From Aspergillus flavus (lineage: Eukaryota > Ascomycota > Eurotiomycetes > Eurotiales > Aspergillaceae): 64,000 nt of DNA. Where the stretch lies: the NCBI RefSeq assembly GCF_009017415.1, contig NC_092404.1, forward strand, positions 434,001 to 498,000, read 5' to 3'. Under the pieces are notes generated by a model. It made no database searches and was not told the DNA's origin. It saw nothing but the letters and a program-made list of their open reading frames with translations. Positions within the stretch are counted from its first letter, which is position 1, and each line of letters begins with the position of its first letter. Shown one piece after another: positions 31,936 to 41,842 of this stretch. Position numbers and translations under genes: made by a program.

Positions 31936-34113
31936 ATGGTATCTAAACTACCTAATGAGATACTGCATGCCATTGCAGATCTGTTAGAACAGAATGACAT
32001 TAATTCTCTCGCGAAATCAAACAGCCATGTATTCCCTGTCTTCAATTCCATCCTGTACCGAAAGAATATGCTAGAGTCTGATGGCTGGGCACTTATCTGG
32101 GGCATTATCAATCGTCAACACAATACAGTGGCATACGCACTCAGTACAGGAGCCACAGTTCTGGGTGAGGCGCTGGCCCTTGCCGTTGAGGATGGACAGG
32201 AGCAAGTCGTGCAATGGCTTCTGTCTGTCAAGTCTGCTGATTTCTCCCCGAAATATGACTTTCATGGACAATTCGCCAATTGGACCTCTCAACATCGCAT
32301 TGCTTCGAAGTGCACAGCGGCCAGCTCAAAATGTATTGAGCAACTTAAGGGTCGTCAGCAGTGGGAACGTCATGGCACGTTTGATAATAGGTCACCTCTC
32401 TCACGGGCAGCCAGGGGAGGTCACTTGGGAATTGTGAAGCTTTTGATTGCATTTAACGGTGACGATCTGTCCGTGGAAGACTTGGATGGGAAGACTCCTC
32501 TCTTCCAAGCTGTAGAAAGGGGCTTTCTGGACATTGCCAAGGCATTGTTCAATACTGGGCACTGTGACCTGAATAGAACAGATAACGAATTCAAGACAGT
32601 ATTATCGCATGCGGCGAGCTCCGGCAATGGTGACATAGTACAGTGGTTAATTAGATGTGGAGGTGCAATCAACCTTAATCACCAAGACAGATATGGTCAG
32701 ACGGCGCTGCATTATGCTGCTGAACGCTCAGATGTGCCAACCACGAAGCTGCTGATCGAGTCTGGTAGAGTTGATCCAGATATTACAAACCTATATGATC
32801 TGACACCACTCCACATTGCTATTCAGCGATCAAATGCAGTGATCATAAAGCTGTTGACGGAGCCCAGGACAGTTGATCCGGACTTTAGAGTTACCAATAA
32901 CTTCACACGGCTCTATGATGTTACGAAGAATCTCTATGTGTCCCAACCGATATTGTCCATCGAATCTGGCGAAGTGGATAACCACAGTCGTACACCGCTC
33001 CATGGTGCTACTGAGCACTCGCACGCGTCGCTCTTGGAACCCCTAAGGGACTTAAGTCGACTGGACTCTAACATTTCGGAGGAACACAGCCAGTTGATGC
33101 TTTCTCAGGCTATTATGAATTCCGATACCTCGACTTTAAGGCTTCTGATCTGTTCAGGCAAAGTTGACTTGGACCGGATGGACAATGAAGGGCGCACACC
33201 ACTTTCACGTGCCGCTAAGCACTCAGACAGATCAATTATAAAGCTATTGATTGACTCCGGCAGGGTCAACCTAGACTCCAAAGATGAAAACGGTAGAACG
33301 CCGCTATCATACGCCGCCGAGTACTCCGATGCGTCAACTGTAAAGCTTTTGATAGATTCTGGCAAAGTCGATGTGGATTCTAAAGATCATCAAGGGCGGA
33401 CGCCGCTTTCCTATGCTGTCCAACACATGGACCTAAGCAATCTAACGAGGTTGGTAGTGTTATGGTGCCAAGGTGATCTGGAACCGGGGCTCAACCCAAA
33501 TACTATCGTTCCCCGCAGGTCGCTTGCAGGCACTTCAACCTTGAAGACTTTGCTCAATTGTGGCAAAGCCGATCCCAACTCACGAGCTCAACACGGTCAG
33601 ACACCACTTTCATACGCCGCTGAATGGTCAGATTCGGCAACCATAAGACTTTTACTCGAGAATCCTTTGGTTGAAGTTGATTCAAAGGATAGATCAGGGA
33701 GAACTCCATTTTTTGAAGCTGTTGCAAATGGCAATTTCGCTGCAGCGGAGGTGCTTCTTGATTCAAAGATGGTCAATCCCAACCCCCGAGACAAGTATGG
33801 AGATGCACCGATATTCGAATTTATGGATCTCTACACTTCTCTCGAAACCCTCAATGATGATCAGGTATTGGATTGGAGCATCGAAGACACTGTTAAAACA
33901 GGCTACAACCGTCTTTTGAAATTGCTGCTCAGCAGGAGCGATGTTATTGTTGATTTTCGAGATCACCACGGTCAAACACCCCTTTTATACGCCGCCGAAG
34001 AATGTGGATACGATGTTGTCAGGCTTATGATAGAATCGGGAAAAGTCGATTTCGCAGAGCTCTATGCCCAAAGCCTTCCAGGTCAAATCGGTCCTCAACT
34101 GATGGAATCCTAG
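31936..34113 (+). CDS. F-box/ankyrin-repeat protein
   Basis: One exon, 725 aa. The N-terminus (KLPNEILHAIADLLEQND, LAKSNSHVFPVFNSILYRKN) is the degenerate F-box that precedes ankyrin arrays in Aspergillus. From residue 60 onward there are about 12-14 ankyrin repeats, some decayed (GQTALHYAAERSDVPTTKLL, GRTPLSRAAKHSDRSIIKLL, GRTPLSYAAEYSDASTVKLL, GQTPLLYAAEECGYDVVRLM). Several share near-identical KLLIDSGRV/SGKVD linkers, suggesting internal duplication. F-box proteins recruit substrates to SCF ubiquitin ligases and the ankyrins would bind the target. The frame is intact. Confidence 0.85.
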   Translation: MVSKLPNEILHAIADLLEQNDINSLAKSNSHVFPVFNSILYRKNMLESDGWALIWGIINRQHNTVAYALSTGATVLGEALALAVEDGQEQVVQWLLSVKSADFSPKYDFHGQFANWTSQHRIASKCTAASSKCIEQLKGRQQWERHGTFDNRSPLSRAARGGHLGIVKLLIAFNGDDLSVEDLDGKTPLFQAVERGFLDIAKALFNTGHCDLNRTDNEFKTVLSHAASSGNGDIVQWLIRCGGAINLNHQDRYGQTALHYAAERSDVPTTKLLIESGRVDPDITNLYDLTPLHIAIQRSNAVIIKLLTEPRTVDPDFRVTNNFTRLYDVTKNLYVSQPILSIESGEVDNHSRTPLHGATEHSHASLLEPLRDLSRLDSNISEEHSQLMLSQAIMNSDTSTLRLLICSGKVDLDRMDNEGRTPLSRAAKHSDRSIIKLLIDSGRVNLDSKDENGRTPLSYAAEYSDASTVKLLIDSGKVDVDSKDHQGRTPLSYAVQHMDLSNLTRLVVLWCQGDLEPGLNPNTIVPRRSLAGTSTLKTLLNCGKADPNSRAQHGQTPLSYAAEWSDSATIRLLLENPLVEVDSKDRSGRTPFFEAVANGNFAAAEVLLDSKMVNPNPRDKYGDAPIFEFMDLYTSLETLNDDQVLDWSIEDTVKTGYNRLLKLLLSRSDVIVDFRDHHGQTPLLYAAEECGYDVVRLMIESGKVDFAELYAQSLPGQIGPQLMES

Positions 34114-34791
34114 GAGTAGTGGAGTTACAACTTGAGTTAGTTTCAAAGTACTGGTTTTAGCCGGTGGTTTGGAGAGATAGATCGATCATTGATGCCACAT
34201 ATCTAGCCCCTGGCAAGCCCTCTACCAGCAATGGTCCTCTGCCGATAGCTCACTGCTGCTATACTGTGTTGGCTAAATCCATGACGTGGGACTTTGGACT
34301 GCAGTCAAGAAGAAGCACTAAGCGATGTCGTCTTCGATGTTCGCATTTCTCATCTTCATAGTAATGGTAAAGAGTTTATTATTCTTTTCGCTATATGAAT
34401 ACTGAGCATATGATGGACCAATGCGGGTTCCATTGCAGATCCGAGCCCATGACATGGACACGATAGTGTCAGCCAGGCAGCCTCGGCTCAGTTTACTGCG
34501 TAGTAACCTAGTGTTATTTACCAAGATACTTGGTTGAGAAGTGCTGAACCACTGTTGCAGCAGTCGAAAGTCCACTTGAAAGCGTCTTACAATATCAAAT
34601 ACTGGATCTCAGTACTATACTTTCGTCACTCAACGATCTATGTGTCATCGTCGCCCTGATGACCCTGTGCTGATATCATACCCCATGATTTGCTCTGTCA
34701 TGATGAATTTATCTCGTTTGATCAAGCAACATCTTCACCTGATATTTCAAAATCCCTGGCCCTCGATCTTCTACTTTTCTTCTGCAATCAA
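34114..34791. other. intergenic, nothing recognised
   Basis: Spacer after the F-box/ankyrin gene. The short minus-strand frame at 34318-34575 shows no domain. Confidence 0.4.
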
Positions 34792-35111
34792 ATGTCAATG
34801 GAACCGGCACCATCCATGTCGACAATGGCTGAACTCAAGGACGTAATGCGAGACTTACTTCTAAGAGGTCGATTCTCTGGCATGGAGATTCTTTGTCAAG
34901 GGGTCACTTTCAAATTTCACCAGGCTATTGTTTGCACGCAATCAAGCTATTTCCATAGCGCATTTTGTAATGGCTTCAAGGTATGATTGAAAGAAACATA
35001 AGTAAATCTTTCCAGCCGCTGAGTTGGCTTTTCTAGGAATCATGTCATTCTCTAGAGCTTCACTGGAAAACACAGCCAGCTGTAAGGGCTTTAGTACACT
35101 TAAACCCTTAA
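34792..35111 (+). pseudogene. BTB/POZ domain fragment
   Basis: The exon to 34980 encodes the first half of a BTB domain (AELKDVMRDLLLRGRFSGMEILCQGVTFKFHQAIVCTQSSYFHSAFCNGFK). The typical features are present: strand 'SDMEI.C', 'F.VHQAIVC.QS.YF..AF..GFK'. A donor GTATGA at 34981 and an acceptor TTCTAG ending at 35036 would join to ESCHSLEL.., which agrees with the usual 'FKES' for two residues only; the frame then stops at 35109-35111. The remaining BTB helices and the C-terminal region are missing. It is a truncated copy of a common fungal BTB family. Confidence 0.55.
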
Positions 35112-36412
35112 AAATAGCCATCCTTAACAGTAGACTACTTGGCATCCATAAACTTATATTATATGCTCTTATTCATCTTGTTTCTCTCAATCTTTTAGTC
35201 GAGACATTTCACATATTGTTTGAGCTGTCCAGATTTACACCTTGGTGCTGAATTTAGCCTGTAGTTATCAGGCTTCCTAATACTGTGACGTGAATACAGA
35301 GGCGATTATTATTATAATTACATGATGAAAGACTCCTTGCGAGGCAATCCCGGTCGTTTTACCTGAATTGCCCGTACCAAGTACAGCGCACCATGGAGCC
35401 CTACTCCACCACTGCACAGGATAATATTCGACTATTACTCTTTCAGCAGCCTGCCAATATTTATACTAATTTCGCTTGGGCAATAATAATAAGTAGATAA
35501 ATTACTTTGAGATTATTACCTATGATATCTATGAAATCTAGGACAAGGACAATCTTCAGCCCGGTCCATTTTAAAAGGGTTATGCCAACTCGACAGAATT
35601 GAAGAACAACGTGATTGTACTAGATCGGTCCATGATGATCGATCCACCAACTAGTCTACAATGACCCCAATACAAATAAAAGATATTTAACTTTTCCTTT
35701 AACTCAAACAAACCGATCCTGGAGGGTTCCTAGGTTCGGGCAGATTTAATGGGTTCCCCGAACCACTCTACGTCCATACCAAGCCTATACTTCAGCTAGC
35801 TATTACCACGACCAGGCAACAGTCAAGGGGATAACAGTAACAAGTTCAGCCAAGTTAGTAGTACCTACCCAGGGAGACTAAAACCTGAAAGATGGCAGTG
35901 ACGTGGATATCGTACTGCTAGTAATAATAGTAGCAAAGGGGTATGACGTTGTGCGAAAGGTAGGCCAGTTGCTGGCGGTAAACGGCGGCAGACGGCGGTG
36001 AATCCGTGACAGGGGAGTTAGCCCTATAAGCTGGTCAGACTAAGCGTCGTTTATTAAATGTGAGTCTCCGTTGTGATAAAGACAAGCAAGAAAAAGTACG
36101 GGTCGGCCACGGTATGACGTCATTAGTCTTATTCTTAGTCTAGAAGTGTTAGTCTGCATCTTTAATCTGCGCTGGACCCGCGCAAGTGGATCGAATGATG
36201 CATAGAATGAGGTAATGCCTGGAAAGCCACAGCCAAGTGGATTGTTTACTTGCTTTCTACTCTGGAGATACCTGAACCGGTATAGCTCCCATCTGTCCCA
36301 ATTGACAACGACTAGCTGAGAATAAGCCCAACTCAATCGACTATAAATCCGCGGATCGCACCGCGAAGCTTTAACCTACCATCAGCCCAACCTAGGTAAG
36401 CACAGGGGCAAA
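35112..36412. other. intergenic, promoter of the acid phosphatase
   Basis: About 1.3 kb with no gene. It contains three CGGCGG words close together at 35970-36000 (GGCGGTAAACGGCGGCAGACGGCGG), which may be accidental. A TATA box lies at 36342. Confidence 0.45.
36342..36347 (+). promoter_or_regulatory. TATA box of the acid phosphatase gene
   Basis: TATAAA, 66-71 nt upstream of the ATG at 36413; position and orientation fit. Confidence 0.5.
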
Positions 36413-37794
36413 ATGCAGCTCCTACCCGTCGCCCTACTCCTCGGAGCCCTAGCCGCTCCCACCGCCAGCGAGTCTTTCAATCCCCTCAACCACCTCGCTG
36501 GCATAGCTCCCTACCGCACCATCAACGACCCCCCATTAGAATCTGCCCCTCCACAGGGATGCAATGTAACAAAAGCCGCGTACCTAATCCGGCACGCAGC
36601 GATCTATGCCAACGATTTCGATTATGAAAGCTATCTCGAGCCTTTTGTGGAAAAGCTCCGCAACACAACCCAGGACTGGTCAAAAACGACAGACCTCAAG
36701 TTCCTGGCGAATTGGACCGCTCCTGTTGACGAAGAGCATCTCGAAAAAGTCACCAAGGTCGGATACAAGGAAGCTGTGGAGTTGGGCGTTAACTTCCGAA
36801 CCCGCTATGCTAGTCTACCCCATCCGAGCAAAGTCTGGTCATCTTCAGCAGATAGAACGACTAAGACCGCCGCCGGGTTTATTGAGGGCTACACACTCAA
36901 CAAAACCGCCGGGATGGATCTTGTGGAAGTGAAAGAAAAGAAGGATACAGGTGTGGACTCGCTCACCCCTTACAAAAGCTGTCCCGCGTATAGTGGGAGC
37001 TACGGCAGTGATCAGTCCCAGGTACATACCCCCTTACTTCATCTTGCCCATTTCAACACCTAACAGGAGTAAATCAGGAATGGGTAGAGAAGTACACCGC
37101 ACCCATCAAGGAAAGGCTTAATGCCCAGGCCCCCAATTTCAACTTCACCACTTCCGACATTGTGAGCATGTTCGAGTTCTGCGGCTACGAAACCGTCATT
37201 CGGGGTGACTCGCCTTTCTGTGCCACTACTCTGTTTTCCTCGAATGACTGGCTCGCCTTCGAATACGGTGAGGATATCAGGTACTTCCATAACGTGGGGT
37301 ATGGCAACTACGCATCGCCAAGAATCGGGTTTCCCTGGGTCAATGCTAGCTTTAATATCCTTTCTTCCAACTCCAGCCAAGATGTTTATGTCTCCTTCAC
37401 GCACCGCGAGCTCCCACCGACTGTCATCACAGCCCTGGGTCTCTTTAACAACAGTGCCTTCTCGGGTGCCGATAATGTGAATAAGACCATGCCGACGGAT
37501 GAAATCAACTATGGCCGACAGTGGAAGAGCAGTGACATTTTGCCGTTCTTGACGAACATTGCCATTGAGAGGCTGAGTTGCGATAGCTATGGATACGACG
37601 AGGGCGATTATTACCGGGTGCTGGTGAACTCGAGCCCCCAACCCTTGGAAGATTGTCGCGGTGGACCGGGAGATAGTTGTAGTGCGACGAAGTTTGGGGA
37701 TTTCGTAAAAGGTTTGGGTGAGAGATTTGGCGATTTTGTGGGCGCTTGTGGTGCACCGAAGAACGAGAGTCAAGTTGTAACTATCTATAACTAA
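36413..37794 (+). CDS. secreted histidine acid phosphatase (phytase-related)
   Basis: Exons 36413-37021 and 37078-37794 (56-nt intron) join in phase 0 to 441 aa. A signal peptide (MQLLPVALLLGALAAPTAS) leads, and many N-x-S/T sequons are present. The catalytic His-Arg motif is the variant YLIRHAAIYANDFDYE in place of RHGxRxP, and the proton-donor region reads VSFTHRELPP in place of HD/HAE. Both variants occur together in a known fungal subgroup, so I read them as conserved rather than broken. Conserved KVWSSSADRTTKTAAGFIEGY and several Cys pairs fit. The protein would release phosphate from extracellular phosphomonoesters or inositol phosphates. No phosphate-response site (CACGTG) was seen nearby. 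Confidence 0.88.
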
Positions 37795-38361
37795 TTAGCT
37801 GGCGTGAGCTGAGTTGGGTGAGAGGCAAATGGGGAAGTGATATATAATGAGTAATGAATAATTATCTGGCATCTCTAAGTCCATTTTATGTATATTTTCG
37901 CTTTCAGTTCGCAAGGTATACACTCCAGACGATTGACTTCCTATCTAATACGGGATCTCTTATTATTGGCTAGATCATGTGTCTATCCGATCATAGATGC
38001 ATCTCAGTCACAATTTGAAGAAAAAACAGGAAGGTCATGTATATCCATTACTGATTAATAGGTATTAAGCGTCTTTGATTACTTTGTTAGCTTCAGAAAA
38101 ACAAAACATCGCCAATAGCAGACATATTACCACGTCCTTAACCAGAATTGGGGAGATTGACTGAGATAGAAGATGCAGACGGCAATAGTCGCCATGGGCC
38201 TACCGTTCCTCGAATATTTCCAGCTTCAGCTTCCATTATTTCCATATACGCCATAATGACAAACCGACCCTGTGTTTCTGCCTGACCGGCCGTCAAGGAG
38301 GGGTGAGGGTGGTATTGCCGAACATAGACACAGGGCTCGCTGAACCGGTTGTTGTTGCGCA
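37795..38361. other. intergenic between convergent genes
   Basis: 3' flanks of the acid phosphatase and of the TM-SH3 gene; no other feature seen. Confidence 0.5.
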
Positions 38362-40181
38362 TCATCGTGAGGAGGGTTGGGCCCAGTCCAAGCCCAAATT
38401 GGTCGATTGACTCGAGAATGAAAATTGAGAGACATTGTATTGTGGGTGCTGCATCGGATTGCTAGAGCTTGAGACCTGCCTCTTAACAGGCGTAGCTGAC
38501 AAGTACGCTCGCGGCGCTAAGCCTTCTGCTTTGCTTTTTGGTAAATAGCAAAGTGCCTATAGTTGGTATAGAACATTAGTACATGTCTCTTCATTCAAAA
38601 GCTGACGAGGAATAGGAATGGAATCAATCTTACCCAACCGTCGCCATACTCCTTCAAGATCTTAGCAGTTTGCCCCTGCTTGAGCTCTACATGCTTGGCA
38701 CTAATTGGGTTGAAACTTATCTCTACCGTGTATACCTCTTCCACCGCACCCTTCGAGTCGACTGGTGTAATTTGGGGACTGGGTTCTTCAGCTTCTTTAG
38801 CCTTTTCGGATTCTTCGGGCTCCTCAGGCACACCAGGCAGCGATGTGGGTGTGACAGTCCGCGGTCTGGCACAGGTGTCCGCTTTCTGCGTATTATATGG
38901 CATCGATATATCCCCGCGTCGGTGGCCCTCTGGAGTCAAACTCTCTGTAGACGAAGAATATTCAGGGGGCTGTAGCTTTTCAATGTCGCGAGAACTAGTC
39001 TCGTCCAATGAACTAGTCTCGCTTGCGTCGGAGTGCCCGTCACATTGTTTACATGGACTTTCGCTTATGCTCAGGGACGAACGAGCGGCGACAGGGGTCG
39101 ATTTCGTAGCAGATTTGGACAGGCTATAACTGCACAACGTGGCCAGTCTCCTCTTGAAGAACGACAGTCTGGGGCCTTGGATATAACCTCCTTCTTCTAA
39201 TGTATTCATACGCTTCCTTTCCGCCTTTGCATCTTGGACCTTTCTATACAGCCACCACAGGATAATGCCTGCCATTGCCGCCGTAGCAACCCCTAGAGTG
39301 ATTGGGATTGCAAGCTTCTTAGCCTCGTTCGTACTAGTCGTAGTTGAGTTAGAGGGATTGCTCGTAGCCGTCGGCGTACCTGTGGTGCTGGAGCTTGACA
39401 GCGGCGGCGATGATTGCGTTGCCGTGTTCTCAGGGAGGGAGGATGTTGACGTAGGTTTGGTCGTTGAGCTAGGACTCCATTCATCAGGATGGTAGAGTCC
39501 ATCATCTGGCGTCCACTGCTGTGCCCCTTGACCGTTCGTGTTTGAGTACTCTGGGTGATACATCCCATCGTCTGGGGTACCTGCTCCTGCCTGAGGGAGG
39601 CTACTACTTGATGACCACTGTCCTCCGTTTCCATTTCCCCAAGTATTCTGGCCCTCGTACTGGCTGCTTTCATACGGTGTAGGTGCCTGTGATGGTGTTG
39701 GGGTCGCCTGCAGGCCGCTCCTCGTCATACTGGTTTGTGGGCTTTTCGCTTCAATGGAGGCCTGCCCTGCATTTGAACCGGTACTACCTGACGTCGTACC
39801 TTGTACCCATTGACCTCCTGATGCTGTCCCTGCCGTGCCCCAAGCGGCTGACCCGGATTGCGGCTGACCACTATCCTGGGACCATCCATATGCTCCTTGG
39901 CTTCCGGAGGAAGCGAGACCATTATCCGTGGCCGACTTCTTCGTCTCCTGGGTCCCCGCGGTCTTCCGGCCCGGGTGGTATAAACCATCATCCGGCGTTG
40001 ATGATTGCGCTCCTCCATCCCATGACGAATCCTGATTTTGGGAGTTGAGGCCGGTGTTTGATTGTCTTTCTGTTAGACCAGGGGTCCATTGGTTGAACTG
40101 GCCGGCGCTACCACCCACGGTTTCAATGCCGCTGGGTTGCTCTGGCAGCAAGGAACCGTCGTTGGACTGCATGGCGACCAA
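38362..40181 (-). CDS. single-pass membrane protein with SH3 domain (Fus1-like architecture)
   Basis: Exons 40181-38634 and 38556-38362, with a 77-nt intron that splits the SH3 domain after DGW, give 580 aa. The first 270 residues are Ser/Thr/Gly/Gln-rich, likely extracellular and O-glycosylated, and hold three copies of TPDDG(L/M)YHP. One membrane helix follows (AIPITLGVATAAMAGIILWWLY) and then a basic stop-transfer stretch (RKVQDAKAERKR). The cytosolic tail is disordered and ends in an SH3 domain: EVYTVEISFNPISAKHVELK, then KEYGDGW|ALCYLPKSKAEGLAPRAYL. No signal peptide is seen, so it would be a type III protein. Yeast Fus1, which acts in cell fusion, has the same TM plus SH3 plan; the role here is inferred only from that. 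The ORF without the second exon would end in a truncated SH3. Confidence 0.85.
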
Positions 40182-40905
40182 CTGAGTATCAATACCTTGC
40201 CCTGGGGCTACCGTAGGACTTCAATCGAAGTAGAGACCTTCTATGACTCTCAATAAAAGTTATAGAGACAACAATTCAAAGATTTGAATTACACGTTGAA
40301 CAGTAACAGGTGTCACTGACACCCGAAAAGACAGTAAACACAACACCGCATTCCACGCGAAGAATGCGCCACGACCGACTTCAATTTTAATAGAACCTGA
40401 ATTTTGCCCGCCCAGGAGATTTCGTCTTTCCAATGCCTCGTTCTCCTTACCAGACTAACTCCTACGACCGTCCATGCTTTGAAATGGTTGCATAGGAAAC
40501 TGGAATTAAAATGTAAAGCTCGCGAATGTTTGTCATATATAATTGAGTTAATTCAAACACGAACAACACAATGGCTGCCTAATTTCTCTGAATTTTATTG
40601 AAGTTGACATTGACTCGAACCTGGCTCCTTGATTCCATGCAAGTTGATTCAGACATATTCTTAAAAAGTATATTGTTTGCTTTTCGCGATGTCATTGTAA
40701 ACTTACAGAACAGAAAGAAGCCATACTCGGTTTAGCACATTCTTCGGAGTCGAGTCAACAAATATCCCACAGCTTTTGGAATCTGAAGATCGGAAAGGGA
40801 TTTGCCCCTGCGCTCTAGCCGGCATTCTTGGGCTTGCCTGGCAGGACCACCACGACACACAATAAGGTATGACTTGCATTGCTAAGTTGAATGTGAATTA
40901 GAATA
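40182..40905. other. intergenic, nothing recognised
   Basis: Promoter of the TM-SH3 gene at its right end and AT-rich flank of the MITE. A tRNA-like TCGAACCTGG near 40615 does not fold into a cloverleaf. Confidence 0.45.
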
Positions 40906-41360
40906 CGGTAAAACCCCGTTAGAAGCAAGTAATTCAGCGAGCGACTCAAATTACTTAAGACAAGGGATTCCCTTCAGTGGAATTCCTATATTGACTGGTA
41001 GTAACTGAGATTTGGAAGACTTTATATAATTATATTAAGTAAATATTAACTTTCCCGTGTAGTAAAAGGCATAAGAATACTCGTCTGTAGTATTTATAAG
41101 AAATATGTATATTCCAGTAGACAATGCGCTGTATGGGCAAGATTTACTACTAACAAATAGTAAATATGTGATTATGTATATTTTCTTTTAAAAAAAACTA
41201 TTATAATTGGATAAAAGGGCCCATTATACTTCTTTATAAAGAATTTGATATAGAGGATTAGATAGATTTATGAGATTTGCCTGTTTCGGCGTTTTAAGGA
41301 ATTTTGTATGGTAATAGATTTCAGACATATGAGTCGGTTGCTTATAGAGGGGTTTTACCA
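40906..41360. mobile_element. 455-bp MITE with pogo-like terminal inverted repeats
   Basis: The left end reads CGGTAAAACCCCGTTAGAAG and the complement of the right end reads TGGTAAAACCCCTCTATAAG; both go on to AGCAA and, after a gap, CGACTCA. A TA dinucleotide flanks each end (40904-40905 and 41361-41362), as expected for Tc1/mariner/pogo insertion. The interior is strongly AT-rich, has no long frame and looks RIP-degraded. The element is therefore a non-autonomous copy. Assignment to pogo rests on the AAACCCCGTTA-type terminus and is tentative. Confidence 0.65.
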
Positions 41361-41842
41361 TAGAGCATTGAATTATTATTGGAACACCTTGATATGGTTT
41401 CCCAGATTGCCGTCAAGGATAATTGGCTGATGCCATTTCATAGATTTCCTACATACCAAGCACAACGTACATACCGATCCTACTGGTGTGTCCTTAACCC
41501 TAGGTAAGACCCTTGCTTCTATACATTATGAAACGGACGAAAAGGGAAAGAAGATGTCTTAAGTCAGCCGGCCTTAAAAAGTTTTGATGTGAAGTATGGT
41601 TATAAACCTTTTTGCTATTATGGTCATTAGATATTCATTATCTCTATTGGTCAATGTGCTTTACACCAGCGTCGATCGCTGACCACGCCGCCATTTTCGA
41701 TTTACTCTCCCATCCTGGCTTCTTGGATCAACTCGGCCCTTTATATTCAGTAATACAAAGACCACCTCAACGGAGCTTGCTTCGAGACATCTTCTCAGAA
41801 ATCAACATTACCGCCTTGAGAAGTTCCGCATCGTCCACAGAC
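41361..41842. other. intergenic, 3' flank of the S33 peptidase gene
   Basis: No independent gene. It includes, at 41842-41767 on the minus strand, sequence that would encode the usual C-terminus of the peptidase in another frame (see that entry). Confidence 0.5.

Noticed and set aside
36413..37794. Acid phosphatase as a dead enzyme because RHG and HD motifs are altered
   Set aside because: RHAAIYAND and THRE variants occur together in a known fungal subgroup and the rest of the protein is intact.
40600..40635. tRNA-like TCGAACCTGG element on the minus strand
   Set aside because: No acceptor, D or anticodon stems could be paired around it.
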